DNA of 22,165 bases from CAZUFB01 sp964619775 (lineage in GTDB: Bacteria; Actinomycetota; Coriobacteriia; Coriobacteriales; UMGS124), in the NCBI GenBank assembly GCA_964619775.1, contig CAZUFB010000033.1, forward strand, positions 1 through 22,165, in the 5' to 3' direction. Below, piece by piece: positions 1 to 6,985 of this stretch. The notes under the pieces were generated by a model, which made no database searches, was not told where the DNA came from, and saw nothing but the letters and a program-made list of their open reading frames with translations. Made by a program: the position numbers and the translations under genes. The number at the start of each line of letters is the position of its first letter. Position 1 is the first letter of the stretch.

Positions 1-76
1 ACGCCCGGGAGCCGACCCGATAGCACGCCCCGGCTCCCGGGCGTCCTCGACCTCCGAGAGACCCCGGCTCCCGGGC
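1..76. repeat. GC-rich inverted and direct repeat at window edge
   Basis: Positions 2-14 and 31-43 form a perfect 13-base inverted repeat (arm CGCCCGGGAGCCG) around a 16-base loop. The 12-base word CGGCTCCCGGGC at 31-42 recurs directly at 65-76. No coding frame is credible here. It could be a terminator or processing stem of a transcript entering from the left, but no U tract follows the stem. Whether a 23S rRNA gene lies just upstream cannot be seen from the window. Confidence 0.5.
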
Positions 77-225
77 ACGGCATGCTGCCGGGTCAGGGAC
101 GTCCCGGTCGGCGCCTCCCCACGGGGCGGCACTGCAAAACTCAGAAAGGCCACCGGCAACGTACAGACGACGGCTCCGCGGGCCGATTTGTCGTTGTCGT
201 CTTTCTGTGGAGGCAGCCCCCTCCC

Positions 226-254
226 TTGCGCCCGCGCCCGGCGGCTGGTATAGT
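226..254 (+). promoter_or_regulatory. Candidate promoter of the 5S rRNA gene
   Basis: A -35-like TTGCGC at 226-231 is separated by exactly 17 bases from a -10-like TATAGT at 249-254. This predicts a start near 261, about 28 bases before the mature 5S end. Four of six and five of six positions match the sigma-70 consensus. A dedicated promoter is unusual, because 5S is normally cotranscribed with 23S. Confidence 0.5.
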
Positions 255-288
255 GCCTTCTCGCACCGCGCAGGAGAACGCCCTGCGT

Positions 289-408
289 CGGCTGGTGGCA
301 GTGGCAGCGGGGGTACACCCGGTCCCGTTCCGAACCCGGAAGTTAAGCCCGCTCGCGCCGAGAGTACTGCGGAGGCAGCTCCGTGGGAGGGTAGGGCACC
401 ACCATCCG
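289..408 (+). rRNA. rrf: 5S ribosomal RNA
   Basis: The 120-base segment carries the 5S landmarks: GGTGGC near the 5' end, then ACCCGGTCCCGTTCCGAACCC, then GGAAGTTAAGC, the GCGCCGAGAGTACTG block, and GGGAGGGTAGGGCACCACC near the 3' end. The ends pair as helix I: 287-298 with 399-410, one mismatch in 12. The ends are placed by analogy with the E. coli molecule and may be off by a few bases. A promoter-like pair lies just upstream. No 16S, 23S or tRNA gene is visible in the window, so it is either the tail of an rRNA operon lying to the left or a solitary 5S gene. Confidence 0.93.
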
Positions 409-434
409 ACGGAGGGCGTTTCCGCGTTTCTGGG

Positions 435-453
435 GCCTCCTCGCTGCGGAGGC
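435..453 (+). terminator. Possible 5S terminator hairpin
   Basis: GCCTCC at 435-440 pairs with GGAGGC at 448-453 around a 7-base loop, 27 bases after the 5S end. There is no strong U tract, so this is a weak call from position and pairing only. Confidence 0.3.
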
Positions 454-532
454 GCTGTCTGCCGATTCGCAATGCCCGGCCGGTGTCCGTCCGAAGGACC
501 CCCATCTCTCACATAGTAAACTGCACAGAGCC

Positions 533-574
533 GCCCGCACCGGAAGCATCGCAGATGCAACAGGAGGTGCGGGC
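533..574. repeat. Nested hairpin between 5S and the HemW-like gene
   Basis: GCCCGCACC (533-541) pairs perfectly with GGTGCGGGC (566-574), and inside it GCATC (546-550) pairs with GATGC (554-558). It lies 53 bases past the stop codon of the minus-strand gene at 627-1568, so it could terminate that transcript, though the bases that follow on that strand are not a clear U tract. The rest of 411-626 holds nothing I recognise. Confidence 0.4.
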
Positions 575-626
575 AAGAAGTGCAACCGAGGCAGCTCAAT
601 CCGACGGCCGGAGGGCGACGCGGGCG

Positions 627-1568
627 TCATTTGACGATACGGCTGCTTGCACAAGTATAGGCGGGATCCTTGGGATGGGCGACATACACCGCAAAGTCGC
701 CCGTGTTGACCACTTCCATGTCCTCGAACCGCGATCGCGCGTTAAGACCCACTCCCAAGCACGGGCAACCCGATGCACGCGCCTCATAGCAGGCGCTCCG
801 ATGTCCCGGCAGGGCATACTGACCAGAGGCGTAGTTCTCAAAACCGTGCGACGAGAGGAACTCCTCTCCCGCCTCCAGCATCTGCGCGGCCTGCTCCGCA
901 GAAGGAAGGGTCAATGCGCCGGATTCGATCAGATGCGCGCTCTCAGAACCCGCACGCACCTGGAACGCGGCAAGAGATATGTGACCTGCACCGAGTCGCA
1001 CAGCCTGCTCAAGTGTATAGCGCAGCGAACGCTCGGTCTGACGGAACAGTCCGTAACTCACCTCAAAACTGAAGTCGTTGATGTTGCGGCAGCCGAACAG
1101 TTCCATTAAGTCTTGAACCGTTCCTAGCTTGAAGCGCGCCCCGAGGGCAATCAGTTCCTCAGGCACCGCGCTTACCAGGCGCACGCTGGGCCTCAATCGA
1201 AACACGCTGTCCACACTCGAAAGAAAGTCGACCGAGATGCGCCCCGGCGTAAGTTCAACGGTGAGCTCGGTATGGTGTGGAACGGCAAACGAGCGGTGCA
1301 GCACGCGCGTGATAGAGCGGATCTGATTGCCGCTCATCATACCTGGGTCGCCACCGCTTATCTGCACCGCTTCGACCCGATAGTCGCCAAAATCAGGGGC
1401 CGCCACCTCGGCTTCGTCGCATAGCGCACGCACATAGGCGGCATAAGGCCCCCGCCCGCCCTTGAGCGGGGCGACGGGAAGGTATTCGTCGGCATAGGGA
1501 GCCAGCGGAAAAGACACGTCTATGAGCAGGGGGGTCGCAGATACATCCGCCACTGCCGCTTCCTCCAT
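627..1568 (-). CDS. HemW/coproporphyrinogen oxidase-like protein lacking the radical-SAM cysteines
   Basis: The 313-residue product keeps the shape of HemW/HemN-type radical SAM proteins. It has an N-terminal strand region, ISGGDPGMM at residues 70-78 where HemW has GGGTPSLL, a middle segment FEVSYGLFRQTERSL like the HemW LMYGLPGQT block, and a C-terminal LGVGLNARSRF like LGFGAGAHSR. Where HemW has the cluster-binding CX3CX2C, this protein reads FPLAPYADEY (residues 20-29) with no cysteine, so a radical-SAM cluster is unlikely to form. The start is the ATG at 1568, because AAAGGAG lies eight bases upstream; a GTG nine codons earlier would read through that site. HemW acts as a haem chaperone, and a non-catalytic tetrapyrrole-binding role is possible but only inferred. 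It is somewhat shorter than a typical HemW. The upstream neighbour on the same strand is separated by a strong hairpin, so it is probably transcribed alone. Confidence 0.75.
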   Translation of the reverse strand: MEEAAVADVSATPLLIDVSFPLAPYADEYLPVAPLKGGRGPYAAYVRALCDEAEVAAPDFGDYRVEAVQISGGDPGMMSGNQIRSITRVLHRSFAVPHHTELTVELTPGRISVDFLSSVDSVFRLRPSVRLVSAVPEELIALGARFKLGTVQDLMELFGCRNINDFSFEVSYGLFRQTERSLRYTLEQAVRLGAGHISLAAFQVRAGSESAHLIESGALTLPSAEQAAQMLEAGEEFLSSHGFENYASGQYALPGHRSACYEARASGCPCLGVGLNARSRFEDMEVVNTGDFAVYVAHPKDPAYTCASSRIVK

Positions 1569-1629
1569 CGCGCACGCTCCTTTCCCGCGCCCCACGGGAC
1601 GCGCCCATAATCCCGCACGGCAAAGGACG

Positions 1630-1670
1630 GCGGGGCGAGGGGCACCCTGCTTTCTTGCCCCTCGCCCCGC
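1630..1670 (-). terminator. Strong hairpin terminator downstream of the Tat flavoprotein
   Basis: A perfect 15-bp stem (1630-1644 with 1656-1670) encloses an 11-base loop. It lies 50 bases past the stop of the minus-strand flavoprotein gene and before the start of the next minus-strand gene. The U tract is weak, but position and stem strength favour termination. The stem itself would fold on either strand. Confidence 0.6.
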
Positions 1671-1720
1671 GCCCGGGCACAGGATCGGCCGTATTCTACG
1701 GCGACCTGTCCAAATACCAC

Positions 1721-3475
1721 CTACAGGTTCTCGGCTATGTATTTACCCGTGCAGTAGCCAAGCGTGATGCAGATGCCGATGCTCACACCGGGGCCCGGCG
1801 TAAAGTACTCGTCGCCGAAGCGGTTGCCGCCGCAGTTGCCGCCCGCAAACAAGCCGGGGATGGGCTCGTAGGCGTCGTTGAGCACCTGCCCGTTGCCGTC
1901 GGTGAGCAGGCCGCCGTTGGTGCACATGTACGAACCGACGGAGACCGATGTGACCTGGCACACATAGGGCGGGGTGCTGACGGGGAACAGCACGGCCGCG
2001 TCGCGACCGAACTGCTGGTCCGCCCCAGCCTCACAGTAGGCGTTGTAGTCTTCGATCTGCTGCAGGGCGTTGGCCATGACCTCCTCGCTCATGCCCGCGT
2101 AGGTGAACACCTCTTCGAGGGTGTCGGCCGCGTACGTGCTGCCGTTGCCCTCGGCTCCTGCGGCATATGCCGTCTCGATGGCCGTGCGAGCCGACTCTAT
2201 ATTGCTTTCGCTGGGCGACGTCGCACCATGCTGGGGCGGCACGTGCACCAGGTTGTCGGGATACGTCGAGTCGTAGACCACATAGAAGGTGTCCCGGGGC
2301 TTGAACATCGTGGGGTGGCCGCGATGCTCGATGATGCCGTAGAACTCGTTTGTGTAGCGCTTGCCGTCCTTGTCGAGCCAAACCTGCTGAGGATTGCCGG
2401 GGCTGGCGTGCCTGCCGTTCATCGTGGCGATGGGGCCGGGCTGGATCTTTCCTCCTGCCCAATAACCCATCTGGATGCCCGAGCCGTCGTAGTCCATCAT
2501 AGCCGACAGCAGTTCGCCGTCGGCCAGCGAATCCTTGAGGTCGGTGAGCAAGTCGAGGCACATGTTGCCGTTTCCGCCGAAACCGCCGGTGGCAAGCACG
2601 ACCGCGCAGTTGGCGTTGAAGCGAACGTAGGTTTCGTCGGTCTGGTTCTGGGCGATGACGCCGGTCACGGCTCCCGAGTCGTCGGTGACGAGCTGCTGGC
2701 CCTTCATGCTGAAGAAGAACTGGGCGCCGGAGGCGATGCAGCGCTCGCGGTTGTATGCGTGAATTTGTTTCTCGTTGCACGATCCATACGGGCTGATGCA
2801 CGAGAAATAGAATTTGAGGGCGCCAACCTCGTGCAGCATCACGTCTTTGTAGTCGTTGTAGTTGTAGGTGATGGTCGCGATGTCGTCGTCGGTAAGATCG
2901 GACAGGTACGCGTCGGTCGCCGCACCGCTGTATTGGGCAAAGTTCATCGCCAGCACCGGGTTGCACCTGTTGCCGGCCGCCAGCATCCAGTTCTGCTGGA
3001 ACTCGACAGGGTCGATTTCGTCAAAACCGGCATGCGTGAAACCGAACTCGGAGTTGAGCTGCGTCCATTCGTTACCGAGCGGAGCGTAGCTATCCTCGTC
3101 CTGGGCCTCGATAAGGATGACCGACTTGTCGGAGTTGTCGCAGAGGTAGCGCGCGCAGTTGATGCCGAAGTGGCCATGGCCCACGATGACGACGTCGGCG
3201 GTGTATTCCTCGGCGATGTCGCCGTCATCAATCGGATCGGGGGCGGTGCGCCACGACGAGGGATCGGGGTAATCGGCCGGGTCGTATCCCGAATTGGAGA
3301 ACTGCATCATGGGCTGGGTTTGGGTTTCGGCCTCCTCGGCAGCCCCCTCCTCGCCCTCTTCTTCAGGAGCCTCGTCGGCATATGCGGTTCCGACGGCACC
3401 CGCCGACGCAAGGGCGGCGGTTCCCATGGCAGCAGCACGAAGAAACGCCCTACGGGAGACATTGGCGGTATCCAT
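1721..3475 (-). CDS. Tat-exported FAD-binding reductase, fumarate-reductase flavoprotein family
   Basis: A 584-residue protein with a twin-arginine signal (SRRAFLR at residues 7-13, hydrophobic stretch, then AYADEA), a very acidic linker (about 35-50), and an FAD-binding fold opening with DVVIVGHGHFG (GxGxxG at 99-104) and an acidic strand end VILIEAQDED. VVLATGGFGGN in the middle and GLFAGGNCGGNRFG near the C-terminus are typical of the fumarate reductase/urocanate reductase/ketosteroid dehydrogenase superfamily. Where fumarate reductases have the catalytic HTxGG, this has YMCTNGG, so fumarate is an unlikely substrate. Such Tat flavoproteins are numerous in Eggerthellaceae and use varied organic electron acceptors; the substrate is unknown here. 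The ATG at 3475 follows GAGGT at about seven bases. No haem-binding CXXCH is visible, so the electron donor must be a separate protein. It is divergent from the tannase-like gene across a 493-base gap. Confidence 0.85.
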   Translation of the reverse strand: MDTANVSRRAFLRAAAMGTAALASAGAVGTAYADEAPEEEGEEGAAEEAETQTQPMMQFSNSGYDPADYPDPSSWRTAPDPIDDGDIAEEYTADVVIVGHGHFGINCARYLCDNSDKSVILIEAQDEDSYAPLGNEWTQLNSEFGFTHAGFDEIDPVEFQQNWMLAAGNRCNPVLAMNFAQYSGAATDAYLSDLTDDDIATITYNYNDYKDVMLHEVGALKFYFSCISPYGSCNEKQIHAYNRERCIASGAQFFFSMKGQQLVTDDSGAVTGVIAQNQTDETYVRFNANCAVVLATGGFGGNGNMCLDLLTDLKDSLADGELLSAMMDYDGSGIQMGYWAGGKIQPGPIATMNGRHASPGNPQQVWLDKDGKRYTNEFYGIIEHRGHPTMFKPRDTFYVVYDSTYPDNLVHVPPQHGATSPSESNIESARTAIETAYAAGAEGNGSTYAADTLEEVFTYAGMSEEVMANALQQIEDYNAYCEAGADQQFGRDAAVLFPVSTPPYVCQVTSVSVGSYMCTNGGLLTDGNGQVLNDAYEPIPGLFAGGNCGGNRFGDEYFTPGPGVSIGICITLGYCTGKYIAENL

Positions 3476-3968
3476 GCATTGACCTCGTTTCTTTTAAGAT
3501 TTACATACCGTCAGTTCGTCGGATGCGGCCGCACCTCCGAGCCTAGCAGGGAGAAGTTGTGTGAAGCTATCGTGGAAACTGTTGATGTGACTGGACCACG
3601 GGGAGGAGAAGGCCCCACCAATAATGAGGATTGACAGGCGAAAGACCTTGTATGCGTATCAGTGGAAATTGCCAAAACATTCTCGGCGGGCCATTGCCAC
3701 GCTCGGTTCCGCCTTAGGCGGTCCGCTTGAAGCGATTTCGCAAGCACTGCCGCGGCGCTGTGGGCATGGCGCACCTTCGTCTACCCTGCGCCCATCTCCT
3801 CGTCCTCTTTTTCAGCAAATCCCCGTTCTTTCAGACGATTCCATGGAGCAGGCGGCCCTCGGCCCCTGCCAGCGACCCGCGTTCAATCCGGCTTCAGTCT
3901 GAAACAATACCATCGCGCCGACAACCGCCCGCCGACCGTCGGGCCCTTTTGGGGAAGGAGCTCACATA
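3476..3968. other. Divergent intergenic region, 493 bases
   Basis: This region separates the divergent flavoprotein and tannase-like genes and should hold both promoters. It is less GC-rich than the genes. I see a TTGACA at 3631-3636 without a well-spaced -10, and an 11-base palindrome TTCAGTCTGAA at 3893-3903, which sits 66 bases before the hydrolase start and could be an operator. The short open frames crossing it have no ribosome-binding site or recognisable protein features. Confidence 0.4.
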
Positions 3969-5987
3969 ATGAACGTCAGCCAACCATCAACGCCCCGTCT
4001 TACGCGCAGGTCGTTTATCCAGCTCGCCGGAGTCACCGCCGCCGCAGCCGCACTGGCCGGGTCGGGAGCGGCAAGCGCCGTCGCCGACGAGACCGAGTCC
4101 GACGCCGCGTCCGCCGGCACCACCCCCACGCTCGACCCCGCCGCCTGGAGCTACGATTCCGACAACGACGTCTATTGGCAGATCGGCGTGGTGTACTGCT
4201 CCGCCCCGGCGGCAACCGAATACGAGTCGCTCGGCATCTACGTGCCCGGCGCGTACTTCGACGCCACCGACAACGGCGACGGCACGTTCACCTGCACCCC
4301 CAGCGAAACGGGGTCGGTCGCGGGCTACACGGCGTCGACCGCGCCCATCGTGATGCCCATCAACACCGCCGGCTACTCCTCCCAGCCGGCTCCCACCTCG
4401 TACAGCTACAACGGGCTGTCGTCCTACCTCGAGGCCGGCTTCGTGTACGTCTACGCCGGATGCCGCGGCCGCGAGAACGGCACCAACCCCGACGGCACCT
4501 CGTTTGCGGGCGGCGCCCCGTGGGGCGTCACCGACCTCAAGGCCGCCGTGCGCTTTGTGCGCGCCAACGGCTCGAACATCCCCGGCAGCGCCGAGCGCAT
4601 CTTTTCGTTCGGCATGAGCGGCGGCGGTGCCCAAAGCGCCCTGCTGGGCGCCACCGGCGACAGCGACCTCTACGACCCCTACCTTGAAAGCATCGGTGCG
4701 GTGTTTGAGGACGCCGACGGCAACGAGGTGAGCGACGCGCTGTTCGGATCGATGTGCTGGTGCCCCATCACGAGCCTCGACATCGGCGACTGCGCCTACG
4801 AGTGGATGATGGGCCAGTTCTCGAGCACGGGGGTCCGCGCCGAGGGCACCTTCACCCGCGAGCTGGGGCTTGACATGGCTGCCGTCTTCGCCGACTACGT
4901 GAACGGCATGGGCTTTGTGGACCCTTCGGGCTCCACCCTGACGCTCGAGGCGTCCGACGAAGGCGTCTACCTGGCCGGCAGCTACTATGACTACCTGGTC
5001 TCGGTGGTCGAGGACTCGCTCAACTCCTTCCTCGAGGTCACCGAGTTCCCCTACACCGCAGACTCCACGGTCATGGCCGACGGCGGCTTTGCCGGCGGCG
5101 GAGACGCCGGCGGCCCCGACGGCGAGCTCGGCGACCTGGAGGAGCTGGGCGAGCTTGGCGGCGGCCCCGACGGCGACGCCGACATCGAGCTGGACGCCGA
5201 TGTGCCGGACGGGTTAGGAGACGACGTCGAGGCACCCGACGTCGATGCGCTTGACGGTGAGGCGCCGGACGACCTCGGCGAGCTCGGCGACCTGGAGGAG
5301 CTGGGCGGCGAGATGGGCGAAGGCGGCCCGGACGCCGATGGAGGCTCTTCGGGAGAGACCTACGAGACCGTGCAGGACTACATCGCCAGCCTCAACTCCG
5401 ACGAGGAGTGGGTGGCCTACGACGAGGAGACCAACACCGCGACCGTCACCAGTCTCGGCGGGTTCGTGCGCGCATGCAAGCCGCCCACCAAGAACGTCGG
5501 CGCGTTCGACGACCTCGACCGCTCGCAAGGCGAAAACCAGCTGTTTGGATGTGCGCAGTCCGACTATCTGCACTTCGACGCCTACATGGCGCAGCTGCTG
5601 GAGGACAACCAGGACACCTACGCGCAGTTCTCGGACTGGGACAGCGCATACCCGCAAGACTACGCCGACGACCGGCAGATCCTCGACGACCTGGGCAACG
5701 ACTCCGACTACCGGCAGGACGCCTACAACCCGCTCTACTACCTGTGCTCGGCCTTCGAGGGTTGCGGCACGTCGACGCCGGCAAGCCACTGGCGCATCCA
5801 CTCGGGCATCGAGCAGGGCGACACGTCGCTCACGACCGAGCTCAACCTGGCGCTGGCGCTCGAGGCGAGCGACGCGGTCGACAGCGTGAGCTTCCAGACC
5901 GTCTGGGGCCTCGGCCACACGACCGCCGAGCTGACCGGCGACAGCACGACCAACTTCGTCTCCTGGGTCAACGACTGCTGCGCGTAG
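3969..5987 (+). CDS. Tat-exported tannase-like alpha/beta hydrolase with acidic insert
   Basis: The 672-residue product starts with a Tat signal (LTRRSFIQ at 11-18, Ala-rich stretch, AVADE). The body resembles bacterial tannases: AGCRGREN (163-170), VTDLKAAVRFVRAN (187-200), the nucleophile elbow FGMSGGGAQ with Ser217, LLGATGDSDLYDPYL, and PITSLDIGDCAYEW (266-279). Near the C-terminus, HSGIEQGDTS supplies Asp618 and WGLGHTTAEL supplies His650, giving a plausible Ser-Asp-His triad. Tannases hydrolyse gallate esters of plant polyphenols; this could also be a feruloyl-esterase-like enzyme. Residues about 371-463 are an Asp/Glu/Gly/Leu-rich insert of low complexity, not expected in a compact hydrolase core. 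GAAGGAG lies ahead of the ATG. The pairing with a divergent Tat reductase suggests a shared extracytoplasmic aromatic-compound pathway, which is inference. An assembly gap follows the stop codon. Confidence 0.75.
   Translation: MNVSQPSTPRLTRRSFIQLAGVTAAAAALAGSGAASAVADETESDAASAGTTPTLDPAAWSYDSDNDVYWQIGVVYCSAPAATEYESLGIYVPGAYFDATDNGDGTFTCTPSETGSVAGYTASTAPIVMPINTAGYSSQPAPTSYSYNGLSSYLEAGFVYVYAGCRGRENGTNPDGTSFAGGAPWGVTDLKAAVRFVRANGSNIPGSAERIFSFGMSGGGAQSALLGATGDSDLYDPYLESIGAVFEDADGNEVSDALFGSMCWCPITSLDIGDCAYEWMMGQFSSTGVRAEGTFTRELGLDMAAVFADYVNGMGFVDPSGSTLTLEASDEGVYLAGSYYDYLVSVVEDSLNSFLEVTEFPYTADSTVMADGGFAGGGDAGGPDGELGDLEELGELGGGPDGDADIELDADVPDGLGDDVEAPDVDALDGEAPDDLGELGDLEELGGEMGEGGPDADGGSSGETYETVQDYIASLNSDEEWVAYDEETNTATVTSLGGFVRACKPPTKNVGAFDDLDRSQGENQLFGCAQSDYLHFDAYMAQLLEDNQDTYAQFSDWDSAYPQDYADDRQILDDLGNDSDYRQDAYNPLYYLCSAFEGCGTSTPASHWRIHSGIEQGDTSLTTELNLALALEASDAVDSVSFQTVWGLGHTTAELTGDSTTNFVSWVNDCCA
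5121..5307 (+). repeat. Exact 31-base direct repeat inside the tannase-like gene
   Basis: Positions 5121-5151 and 5277-5307 are identical over 31 bases, 156 bases (52 codons) apart and in the same reading frame. Each encodes GELGDLEELG. The copies fall in the acidic insert, which is otherwise made of degenerate D/E/G/L/P runs, so the segment probably grew by duplication. Confidence 0.85.
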
Positions 5988-6173
5988 GCAGCCCCGCCCG
6001 ACAACCGACCGCCCCCGCNNNNNNNNNNNNNNNNNNNNNNNNNNNNNNNNNNNNNNNNNNNNNNNNNNNNNNNNNNNNNNNNNNNNNNNNNNNNNNNNNN
6101 NNNNNNNNNNNNNNNNNNTGGGTCAACGACTGCTGCGCGTAGGCAGCCCCGCCCGACAACCGACCGCCCCCGC
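5964..6173 (+). repeat. 55-base exact duplication flanking the N gap
   Basis: Bases 5964-6018 and 6119-6173 are identical over 55 positions, and each lies directly against the run of Ns. They carry the last codons (WVNDCCA) and stop of the tannase-like gene plus downstream sequence. The second copy is therefore most likely the overlap of the next contig rather than a true duplication or a gene remnant. Confidence 0.9.
6019..6118. other. Assembly gap, exactly 100 N
   Basis: A run of exactly 100 N is the conventional placeholder for a gap of unknown length. Because both flanks end in the same 55 bases, the two contigs probably overlap and the true gap length is likely zero or negative. Removing 6019-6173 would restore one continuous sequence with one copy of the gene end. 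Confidence 0.97.
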
Positions 6174-6174
6174 G

Positions 6175-6219
6175 GCCCCGCCCTACAGGAAGCCGCCCCG
6201 CCAGACGGCAGGGCGGGGC
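6175..6219 (+). terminator. Terminator hairpin after the tannase-like gene
   Basis: GCCCCGCCCT (6175-6184) pairs perfectly with AGGGCGGGGC (6210-6219). After collapsing the duplicated contig end it lies about 30 bases beyond the hydrolase stop. No U tract follows. From here to the PadR promoter (about 6220-6510) I see only GC-rich non-coding sequence. Confidence 0.5.
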
Positions 6220-6514
6220 GGGGCTGCGGGGGTCCATCGCGTTCGATTCATGATAGACCGCTCCCGCGCATGCCGTTCAGGCGGCGAGGGACGGCGGTGC
6301 AGCATCCGATAGGGTCGAAGAGGCCTCCGCCACAACGGCCACGCGCCCCTTACGCTCCACATACTGCCCCCGAGACGTTTGTCAAAAACAACTCCCAAAG
6401 CCTCCCCCACACATGCCGGCGCGTCCCGCCATTGTACGGCGCGCCCGGCGCGCGGCCCGGCAGCACGCTTCGACAATCGGGCAGGCGGAGGCCGAACTTT
6501 TTCTGAAAAAACCC

Positions 6515-6543
6515 TTGTGCATAGATACCTCGCATTGCATACT
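6515..6543 (+). promoter_or_regulatory. Candidate promoter of the padR operon
   Basis: TTGTGC (6515-6520) and CATACT (6538-6543) are 17 bases apart in an AT-richer island of an otherwise GC-rich gap. The -10 element overlaps the inverted repeat at 6536-6565, as expected for an autoregulated promoter. The start codon of the PadR gene is about 120 bases downstream. Confidence 0.45.
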
Positions 6544-6565
6544 ATGTGTCGCATAGTGTTATGCA
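6536..6565 (+). promoter_or_regulatory. Inverted repeat, likely PadR operator
   Basis: ACTATG (6541-6546) and CATAGT (6552-6557) form a perfect inverted repeat around TGTCG. An outer pair TGCAT (6536-6540) and ATGCA (6561-6565) is offset by three bases on one side. PadR-family repressors commonly bind such ATGC-rich dyads and repress their own operon. The position over the candidate -10 supports this. Confidence 0.55.
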
Positions 6566-6661
6566 TTGCGGGACTAGCTCCTCTCGGCTCGGACGCCACG
6601 GCGCCGCGCCGGGCACCGGGAGGCCGCAGCCCCGCCCGTACCGCCCGCGAAGGGAGGGGCC

Positions 6662-6985
6662 GTGGACGCGCAGCTCAAGAAAGGCATGCTCGACGCCTGC
6701 GTGCTGGCAGCCATCTGCAAGCGCGACTCGTACGGCTATCAGATCGTCAAAGACGTGTCGGGCTGCGTCGACATCTCCGAGTCGACGCTCTACCCCATCC
6801 TCAAGCGGCTCGAAACCGCCGGCGCGCTCAAGACCTACTCCATAGAGCACAACGGGCGGCTGCGCAAGTACTACCGCATCACCGACGAAGGCAGGCGGCG
6901 TCTCGACGATTTCAGCGCGAGCTGGGACGAGATGACCCGCATCCACGATTACATCGAGGGGGCGCGCAACCATGACCAGGCGTGA
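6662..6985 (+). CDS. PadR-family transcriptional regulator
   Basis: The 107-residue product is a small PadR protein with the family's winged-helix pattern. LKKGMLDACVLAAICKRDSYGYQIV (residues 4-28) opens the domain, SESTLYPILKRLETAGALKTYS is the recognition-helix region, and NGRLRKYYRITDEGRRRLDDF is the wing. It matches the short PadR subfamily that ends soon after the wing helix. Translation starts at GTG 6662 with GAAGGGAGGGG just upstream. Its last codons overlap the next gene by 14 bases, so the two are translationally coupled. In many bacteria such regulators sit directly before DUF1700 membrane proteins and respond to envelope stress or antimicrobial compounds; that link is family knowledge. 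A dyad in the promoter suggests autoregulation. Confidence 0.92.
   Translation: MDAQLKKGMLDACVLAAICKRDSYGYQIVKDVSGCVDISESTLYPILKRLETAGALKTYSIEHNGRLRKYYRITDEGRRRLDDFSASWDEMTRIHDYIEGARNHDQA

Noticed and set aside
1655..3634. 659-codon open frame on the plus strand opposite the flavoprotein gene
   Set aside because: It is antisense to a well-supported Tat flavoprotein, lacks a ribosome-binding site, and its Val/Gly/Arg/His-rich product is typical of a shadow frame in high-GC DNA.
3631..3659. TTGACA as promoter -35 for the tannase-like gene
   Set aside because: No acceptable -10 lies 16-18 bases downstream, and it is over 300 bases from the start codon.
6119..6142. Apparent second end of the tannase-like gene after the N run
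   Set aside because: It lies inside an exact 55-base copy of the contig end, so it is best explained as assembly overlap, not a gene fragment or a repeat-generated duplication.
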